From positions 1 through 7,304 of the forward strand of contig WJIM01000095.1 of NCBI GenBank assembly GCA_014730285.1: a DNA stretch of 7,304 nt, in the 5' to 3' direction. Positions 1 to 4,613 of the stretch are shown in pieces (position 1 is the first letter of the stretch; each line of letters starts with the position of its first letter). Both the position numbers and the translations under genes were made by a program. This stretch comes from Candidatus Zixiibacteriota bacterium (lineage in GTDB: Bacteria; Zixibacteria; MSB-5A5; JAABVY01). The notes beneath the pieces are model-generated. The model did no database searches. It was not told where the DNA came from and saw only the letters and a program-made list of their open reading frames with translations.

Positions 1-2949
1 ACTGGGCAGATTGATACGCGGAGTCTGTTTTAGTTCCTCACCCTTTATATATCGATCGATCATTACCGCGGCCTTCTTTCCGGCGGCAATGGCATCGACT
101 ATTGTGTTCGGTCCCGTGACCAGATCACCGCCCGCGAATACGCCGGGACGGTTAGTGCAGAGGGTATCCTCGTCAACCACCACCGTGCTCGATTTGGCGT
201 CCGTCTCGATCTGCATCGAGCTTGCCACCGAGAGGCAGTCGATATCGGAACCCTCGCTTATTGCCACGATTAATGTGTCCAGCGGGACTATGAACTCGCT
301 GTTTTCGATCGGCACCGGACGGCGGCGGCCGCTGGAGTCTCTCTCACCCAGCATATTGGCCACACACTCGATGCCGCTCAGTCCTCCGCCCGAAGTTATC
401 ACACGGTTGGGCGAAATCAGCGGTTCTATCTTGATCCCTTCCTGAACGGCGGCTTCGATCTCCTCCGCATAGGCGGGCATCTCGTTGCGTGTCCTGCGGT
501 AGAAAATCGTAACGCTGTCGACATCCTCCTGACGGATGGCCACACGTGCGGCATCAACCGCCGAGTTTCCCCCGCCGATCACACCCACTGCGCCCTTTGC
601 CAGCTTTTTTCCGTGAACATTGAAATCGCTCAGGAATTTTACCGAGGGATAAACGCCCTCGGCATTCTCGCCCTCGATTCGCAAAGGCTTGGATTTGTGG
701 GCGCCCAGCGCCAGGAATACCGCCTTGTAACCGTCTTCAAGAAGCTGATCCACGGTTATATCCTTGCCCAGCGTTTTGTTGCATTCTAATGTAACATTTT
801 CGTCGATCAGGCTCTCGATCTCTTTCTCGATTACCTCCCGCGGCAGACGATAGGCCGGAATAGCCGTGAACATCATACCGCCGGGCTTGCATTCGGAATC
901 GAAAACCGTCGATTTATATCCTCTCAGCGAGAGATAATGTGCCGCTGTCAGACCCGCAGGGCCAGCTCCGATAATCGCCACATTGTCACCGTTGGCAACT
1001 GCATCCTCATAACGCTTCGGTTCGTAAATTCTCGGGTCTACCCGGTCGGTCACGAAACGCTTCAGGGCCCTGATAGCGATCGGATCGCCTCCGGCGGTAC
1101 CGGCTCGGCATTTATCTTCGCATGGATGGTTGCAGACACGGGCACATACCGACGGGAACGGATTGGCCTCGCGAATTGCCAGATAGGCCTCGTCGTATTC
1201 ACCTCGCCCGATATGCGCAATATAGCGCCAGGCTTCGGTGCCCAGAGGACAGGTGGCCTGACAGGGTGCGCCAACCAGCTCGCGGCAGACACCCGCCTCG
1301 CATTTCTTGTCCACAATATGTTCCAGATATTCGTCCTTAAAATAGCGCAGATTCGAAATAATCGGATTGGGCGCCGATTGCCCCAGGCCGCACATCGATG
1401 TATCCTTGACCACATGAGCCAGTTCTTCCAGCAGATCGATATGTTCCACCGTTGCATGACCTTTAGAGATGTCGTCCAGAATTTCATACATCCTTTGTGT
1501 GCCCTTGCGGCAGGTGAAACATTTGCCGCAGGACTCATCCTTCAAAAAGCCCATATAATATCTGGCGATATCGACCATGCAAGTGTTTTCGTCCATCACG
1601 ATCATACCGCCCGAACCCATAATCGAACCTGCCCGGGAGAGACTGTCGTAATCAATCGGTATGTTGAACATATTGGAAGGAATACATCCTCCCGAGGGCC
1701 CGCCGGTCTGCACTGCCTTGATTTTGGAATTGCCGGCGGAGCCTCCGCCGATCTCATTGACTATCTCGTTGATAGTCGTTCCCATGGGCACCTCGACCAG
1801 ACCCGTATTTCTCACTTTGCCGACCAGACTGAAGATTTTCGTGCCGGAATTGTGAGTGGTGCCGACCCTGGCATATTTATCAGCGCCCTTGCGCATGATG
1901 ATCGGTACATTAGCCCAGGTCTCAACGTTGTTGATTGCCGTAGGCTTGCCGAAAATTCCCTTCTGAACCGGAAATGGCGGCCTCTGACGCGGTTCACCGA
2001 TATGACCCTCGACTGAATGAATCAGCGAGGTTTCCTCGCCGCAGACAAACGCTCCCGCGCCTCTGACGAGCTTTATGTCGAAGGAGAAGCGGGTGTTGAT
2101 TATATCCTCGCCCAGAAAGCCCATCTCACGCGCCTGGCGCAGGGCAATTGTCAGGTGTTTGATTGCCAGAGGATATTCGTTTCGGACATAAATAACGCCG
2201 TCGGTGGCGCCGGTCGCATATGCGCCTATTATCATACCTTCTATGATACTGTGCGGATTGCCTTCCAGAAGGCTGCGGTCCATATAGGCGCCCGGATCGC
2301 CTTCGTCGGCATTGCACACAAGATATTTCCCGCGCTTCGAGTTCTGCCTGGCCAGAAGTTCCCATTTCAGGCCGGTGGGAAAGCCTGCCCCGCCGCGGCC
2401 ACGCAAGCCGGAGGCCTTGACCTCCTCAATAATGCCCTGGGAATCCTTGCTTTCCAGAAGTTTAACCAGCGCGGAATAACCTCCGTTTTCGATATATTGG
2501 AAAATGCGGATTGGATCGATCTTCTCGTTCTGTGACATCAAGGTTCGAACCTGCCCGGCGAAAAACGGAATTTTGGACTGCTTTGCTATTGCACGTCCGC
2601 TTTCCGGATCAACATAGAGCAGATCCTTGACAACCTCTTGATTACAGATCGCGTCGATTATCCTCGGGATATCCTCGATTTTAACTCTCGGATAAAATGT
2701 CCCCTCGGGTTCGATCAGAAGAGAAGGCTCCATCTCGCAGAATCCATGACATCCGGTAATTCGAAGACCGATCTTGCCTATCAGCTCTTTCTCCAGCAGA
2801 ACACGTTTGGCCATCCTTATCAGGTCATTGGCGCCGCTGGCCTGGCCGCAGGTACCGGTCGGAATTACCATTATCGTGCGGGGATCCCTTTCGCCGGTTA
2901 TCCTTTCGCACAATAACTTAAATTCGTCTATTGATCTTAATCTTTGCAT
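1..2949 (-). CDS. NuoF/HydB-like NADH:FMN module fused to GltD/NfnB-like FAD oxidoreductase (C-terminus outside window)
   Basis: My reading of the minus strand from the ATG at 2949 stays open for 983 codons to base 1. Residues 1-110 form a thioredoxin-like [2Fe-2S] domain with C34, C67 and C71; the expected first Cys is Ile29. Residues 140-530 are NuoF-like: FMN/NADH loop G181-LRGRGGAGFPTG, CNADEGDPGAYMDR near 210-225, GAGAFVCGEET from G297, and the 4Fe-4S ligands C474, C477, C480 and C520. HydB's usual C-terminal ferredoxin is replaced by a GltD module: C550, C555, C563, C567, then C602/C606/C610/C614 (two 4Fe-4S clusters expected), FAD motif GAGPAG at 661-666, NAD(P) motif GGGNSAVDAA from 792, YRRTRNEMPA, and a closing FAD motif ending AGGD942. 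By family it should pass electrons among NAD(H), Fe-S clusters and probably NADP(H) in the cytoplasm. It lies 66 nt after the NuoE-like gene, with a weak RBS (GGGA). The partner enzyme, NADP specificity and bifurcation are inference. Confidence 0.93.
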   Translation of the reverse strand, partial: MQRLRSIDEFKLLCERITGERDPRTIMVIPTGTCGQASGANDLIRMAKRVLLEKELIGKIGLRITGCHGFCEMEPSLLIEPEGTFYPRVKIEDIPRIIDAICNQEVVKDLLYVDPESGRAIAKQSKIPFFAGQVRTLMSQNEKIDPIRIFQYIENGGYSALVKLLESKDSQGIIEEVKASGLRGRGGAGFPTGLKWELLARQNSKRGKYLVCNADEGDPGAYMDRSLLEGNPHSIIEGMIIGAYATGATDGVIYVRNEYPLAIKHLTIALRQAREMGFLGEDIINTRFSFDIKLVRGAGAFVCGEETSLIHSVEGHIGEPRQRPPFPVQKGIFGKPTAINNVETWANVPIIMRKGADKYARVGTTHNSGTKIFSLVGKVRNTGLVEVPMGTTINEIVNEIGGGSAGNSKIKAVQTGGPSGGCIPSNMFNIPIDYDSLSRAGSIMGSGGMIVMDENTCMVDIARYYMGFLKDESCGKCFTCRKGTQRMYEILDDISKGHATVEHIDLLEELAHVVKDTSMCGLGQSAPNPIISNLRYFKDEYLEHIVDKKCEAGVCRELVGAPCQATCPLGTEAWRYIAHIGRGEYDEAYLAIREANPFPSVCARVCNHPCEDKCRAGTAGGDPIAIRALKRFVTDRVDPRIYEPKRYEDAVANGDNVAIIGAGPAGLTAAHYLSLRGYKSTVFDSECKPGGMMFTAIPAYRLPREVIEKEIESLIDENVTLECNKTLGKDITVDQLLEDGYKAVFLALGAHKSKPLRIEGENAEGVYPSVKFLSDFNVHGKKLAKGAVGVIGGGNSAVDAARVAIRQEDVDSVTIFYRRTRNEMPAYAEEIEAAVQEGIKIEPLISPNRVITSGGGLSGIECVANMLGERDSSGRRRPVPIENSEFIVPLDTLIVAISEGSDIDCLSVASSMQIETDAKSSTVVVDEDTLCTNRPGVFAGGDLVTGPNTIVDAIAAGKKAAVMIDRYIKGEELKQTPRINLPS

Positions 2950-3015
2950 AGAGCTATCCCGATATCTCTTTGTCTAATTCCAGTTGATTTATTTGAACCT
3001 TATTTAAAAGTAACT
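2950..3015 (-). other. Intercistronic gap between the NuoE-like and NuoF-GltD genes
   Basis: This is a 66-nt AT-rich gap between the TAA of the NuoE-like gene and the ATG of the fusion gene. I see no terminator hairpin with a U-tract and no convincing promoter in it, which supports cotranscription. The only ribosome-binding candidate for the fusion gene is a weak GGGA about 8 nt before the ATG. Confidence 0.6.
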
Positions 3016-3852
3016 TTATGGTAAATCCAGCATATGTCCTTTACAGCCTTTACGGGAACAGATTTGCACCATTCCTCCCCCGCGCACAATCATTGGCACC
3101 ATCGGCGCACCGCATTCACCGCAGGTCGAACCGCCCATTAGTTCGGAATTGCAATGAGGACAGAAAAAATTCACGATTGTGTCATCGGGAATTTCATGCT
3201 TGGAGTCGGTATTGTAGCTTCCGTACAAGCTGGAGAGCTCCATCCAGCCGTGTTTCTGTCCGAACGAGACCGTGACCCTGACTGAGGGGTACCCATCGAG
3301 CTTGTGCTCGAAACTCATAAGGCTGTGATTGCATCTTGCACAGCTCACCTCAATCGGAAAGACACGGGCATCCTTATCGACCTCAACCTTATCCAGGCCC
3401 TCGCGGGCGCGGGTTATGATTCCCTTCACCATCGAGGTTTTTACATTCGGGAAATAATGGCCGTCAATGACCACCACCGGTCCCAGAGCGCAGGCCCCCA
3501 GACAATTTACGGTCTCCAGCGTGAATTCCTTGTCGGGGGTCGTTTCTCCCGGTCCGATTCCCAGTTGCCGTTTGACCTCCTTGGCGATCTGGGGCCCTCC
3601 CCGCACATGGCAGGCCGTACCCAGGCAAACGGATATCAGATGTTTTCCCCGAGGTTTGAGACTGAATGCCTTGTAAAATGTTGCCACACCGTACACATCG
3701 ACAAGCGAACGTCCGGTTTTCTCGGCAACCTCTTCCAACGCCGTCCGGGGAAGATAGCCGTATTTGGCCTGAATACTCTCGAGAATGGATATCAATCCAC
3801 CCTCTTTCTCGCCATGCCGCTCAAGGATATCAGTGATTTCAACCTGTTGCAT
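3016..3852 (-). CDS. nuoE: NuoE/HydC-like [2Fe-2S] subunit with C-terminal zinc-ribbon-like extension
   Basis: The protein has 278 aa if translation starts at the ATG at 3852, which has GAGAGG 7 nt upstream. An in-frame ATG at 3951 would add 33 residues (MDFGGQTV...) unlike any NuoE N-terminus and lacks an obvious RBS. Residues 1-75 are the NuoE helical part (SILESIQAKYGYLPRTALEEVA, DVYGVATFYKAF). Residues 72-165 are the thioredoxin-like ferredoxin with all four ligands: C76-LGTA-C81 and C117-LGA-C121. This is the subunit that takes electrons from the NuoF flavin. The tail from about 168 is not part of ordinary NuoE (about 160-170 aa): it has C171xxC174, C231xxC234, C244xxC247 and C265x4C270, which looks like one or two zinc ribbons. 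It is first in the operon and followed by the NuoF-GltD fusion. The symbol denotes the family; hydC or hndA would be equally valid, and no other complex I subunits are seen. Confidence 0.93.
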   Translation of the reverse strand: MQQVEITDILERHGEKEGGLISILESIQAKYGYLPRTALEEVAEKTGRSLVDVYGVATFYKAFSLKPRGKHLISVCLGTACHVRGGPQIAKEVKRQLGIGPGETTPDKEFTLETVNCLGACALGPVVVIDGHYFPNVKTSMVKGIITRAREGLDKVEVDKDARVFPIEVSCARCNHSLMSFEHKLDGYPSVRVTVSFGQKHGWMELSSLYGSYNTDSKHEIPDDTIVNFFCPHCNSELMGGSTCGECGAPMVPMIVRGGGMVQICSRKGCKGHMLDLP

Positions 3853-3859
3853 AACATGA

Positions 3860-3865
3860 CCTCTC
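3860..3865 (-). promoter_or_regulatory. Ribosome binding site of the NuoE-like gene
   Basis: GAGAGG on the minus strand lies 7 nt before the ATG at 3852. It decides the start: the upstream in-frame ATG at 3951 has no comparable purine stretch at the right distance, and the NuoE family homology begins only after 3852. Confidence 0.7.
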
Positions 3866-3932
3866 ACTATGTGATTATTGGATAAAACAACTCTTACTTT
3901 CAAATTTCGGACGAGTAGTCTGATTTGTACGG

Positions 3933-3945
3933 TTTGGCCGCCAAA
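3933..3945. repeat. Short palindrome in the operon leader
   Basis: TTTGGCCGCCAAA is a perfect inverted repeat of 6-base arms around one central base, about 80-95 bp upstream of the NuoE-like start codon. It could be an operator for an unidentified regulator or a tiny hairpin in the mRNA leader. I do not recognise it as a known site, and a palindrome this short can occur by chance. Confidence 0.3.
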
Positions 3946-4024
3946 ATCCATTGTTTCGGATCTGCCAGGATGTTCTGATATCCGGCCGTTTCTGCCATAA
4001 AGATCGAGAAACCGGGCTCAAGAA

Positions 4025-4052
4025 GTTATAGGCGCAATCCGCAATCAGGCAA
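4025..4052 (-). promoter_or_regulatory. Possible second promoter of the NuoE operon
   Basis: On the minus strand, TTGCCT (4052-4047) and TATAAC (4030-4025) are separated by 16 bp, matching the sigma70 hexamers at 4/6 and 5/6 positions. Transcription from here would give a leader of roughly 165 nt and would escape the Rex-like operator upstream. In AT-rich DNA such matches arise by chance, so this is a weak call. Confidence 0.3.
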
Positions 4053-4148
4053 TGCATAAATAACCAAAAATATTGCAGATTATTTTTCCTGTTTGAGCTA
4101 AGAAAAATCTCTTTGCATAGCATGAAAAAATCTTTCAAGCAAAAGCAC

Positions 4149-4177
4149 ATTGTAAAACTTTTCACAAAGTCAGTCAA
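4149..4177 (-). promoter_or_regulatory. Sigma70-type promoter of the NuoE/NuoF-GltD operon
   Basis: On the minus strand, TTGACT (4177-4172) and TACAAT (4154-4149) are separated by exactly 17 bp, each matching the sigma70 consensus at 5 of 6 positions. It points toward the NuoE-like gene. Initiation would fall near 4142, giving an unusually long leader of about 290 nt. The overlap of its spacer and -10 with a Rex-like operator strengthens the assignment, because repression by Rex commonly works through such overlap. Confidence 0.65.
4150..4167. promoter_or_regulatory. Rex-type redox operator (NADH/NAD+ sensing)
   Basis: The minus strand reads TTGTGAAAAGTTTTACAA. The Rex consensus is TTGTGAA-N4-TTCACAA: the first half-site matches 7/7 and the second 6/7 (TTTACAA), with the right 4-bp AT-rich centre. 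The site covers the spacer and -10 of the operon promoter, where bound Rex would block RNA polymerase. Rex leaves its operator when NADH is high and is known to control NADH-consuming dehydrogenases and hydrogenases in several phyla, which fits the NADH-binding NuoF module downstream. No rex gene lies in the window, so a trans-acting Rex is assumed. Confidence 0.65.
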
Positions 4178-4328
4178 GCAGAATCGCCCATAAATATCTA
4201 AAATCGACTCTATAAGTCTATGAAATCGAAATAAATAGGGCAAATGCAAGCGTGTTTTCAGCAAAAATTCCGGAAATGGTACAATTATACCCAAAAACCA
4301 CAGTGAATTCCATTACATTTCCTTCGGA

Positions 4329-4334
4329 TATAAT
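4329..4334 (+). promoter_or_regulatory. Candidate -10 element for the plus-strand gene
   Basis: A perfect TATAAT lies about 280 bp upstream of the plus-strand start codon. No good -35 hexamer is found 16-18 bp before it (the bases there are around GAATTCC). Other weak candidates are TAATAT at 4435-4440 and TTGCTT (4346-4351) with TATTAT inside the triplet repeat. None is convincing enough to name the real promoter. Confidence 0.22.
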
Positions 4335-4359
4335 ACGAATATTACTTGCTTTTTTAGGG

Positions 4360-4376
4360 ATTATTATTATTATTAT
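4360..4376. repeat. (ATT)n triplet microsatellite
   Basis: Five and two-thirds tandem ATT units lie in the divergent regulatory region. The tract follows a TTGCTT and supplies TATTAT hexamers at more than one spacing, so a change in unit number could shift promoter geometry for the plus-strand gene. The tract is short, and no function is shown by the sequence itself. Confidence 0.7.
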
Positions 4377-4497
4377 ATAACTACGAGCGACTTTGGGCAT
4401 TCAGCTGCGGAAGAAATACATGTCTATTTTTGTGTAATATACCTTGGAATCCGCCATCTAAGATAGGAAATTTTTATTGCTAGTAACATGTATTTCA

Positions 4498-4563
4498 GGA
4501 AAGGAGGTGGTTGGTCTCGATTAGCGGTCGAAGTTAAGCCTTACAGCAACTTCGGCACTTTCC
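4498..4563 (+). promoter_or_regulatory. Structured 5' leader element with an orphan Shine-Dalgarno-like stretch
   Basis: An inner hairpin pairs GTCGAAGTT (4527-4535) with AACTTCGGC (4548-4556): nine pairs, one of them G-U, around a 12-nt loop. An outer helix pairs GGAAAG (4498-4503) with CTTTCC (4558-4563). The outer left strand overlaps AAAGGAGGTG (4500-4509), ten bases complementary to the usual bacterial 16S rRNA 3' end, yet no good start codon follows at normal spacing. The gene's own RBS is about 100 nt further on. There is no U-tract right after the hairpin, so it is not an intrinsic terminator. It could be a cis-regulatory RNA or a ribosome standby site; I do not recognise it as a known riboswitch class. 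Confidence 0.4.
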
Positions 4564-4600
4564 ATTTAAACTTGTCTTTTCTATTACCTATTTATTCTTG

Positions 4601-4607
4601 AAAGGAG
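4601..4607 (+). promoter_or_regulatory. Ribosome binding site of the secreted propeller protein gene
   Basis: AAAGGAG lies 6 nt before the ATG at 4614, near-ideal spacing. The ATG is followed at once by a Lys-Lys signal peptide start, so RBS and protein features agree on the start. Confidence 0.85.
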
Positions 4608-4613
4608 TGTGAG

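Larger units (their letters stand above)
3853..4613. other. Divergent intergenic regulatory region
   Basis: About 760 bp separate the two divergent start codons. The stretch is visibly richer in A+T than the flanking genes. Its short ORFs on either strand have no RBS and no recognisable protein character, so I call no gene here. It holds the Rex-like operator and sigma70 promoter of the minus-strand operon, a possible second minus-strand promoter, a 13-nt palindrome, a triplet repeat, and the leader of the plus-strand gene. Between about 4180 and 4320 I see nothing specific beyond AT-rich sequence. Confidence 0.75.

Noticed and set aside
11..445. Plus-strand open frame of 144 codons
   Set aside because: It is antisense to the C-terminal FAD and NAD(P) part of the GltD module and shows no protein family character.
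937..2535. Two long plus-strand open frames (937-2016 and 2017-2535) in the same frame
   Set aside because: They lie antisense to the NuoF-GltD gene, have no RBS or recognisable protein motif, and reflect the codon pattern of the real gene. The minus-strand reading carries every family motif.
3853..3951. Upstream ATG at 3951 extending the NuoE-like protein by 33 residues
   Set aside because: The added residues do not resemble NuoE, there is no RBS there, and GAGAGG stands at the right distance from the ATG at 3852.
3875..4400. Minus-strand open frames of 139 and 60 codons in the intergenic region
   Set aside because: They are AT-rich with odd composition (runs of Ile, Phe and Lys) and lack RBSs; they overlap the promoter and Rex-like site of the operon.
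4500..4537. A leader peptide starting at TTG 4511 after the strong Shine-Dalgarno-like stretch
   Set aside because: The spacing from GGAGG to TTG is only 3 nt, the start is non-ATG, and the peptide would be 8 codons with no attenuation-type codon run.
4527..4556. Intrinsic terminator
   Set aside because: The 9-bp stem has a 12-nt loop and is not followed by an uninterrupted U-tract; it precedes a gene rather than ending one.
4521..4560. Similarity to 5S rRNA (GAAGTTAAGC)
   Set aside because: Only about ten bases match, the segment sits inside a different hairpin, and the remaining 5S helices are absent.
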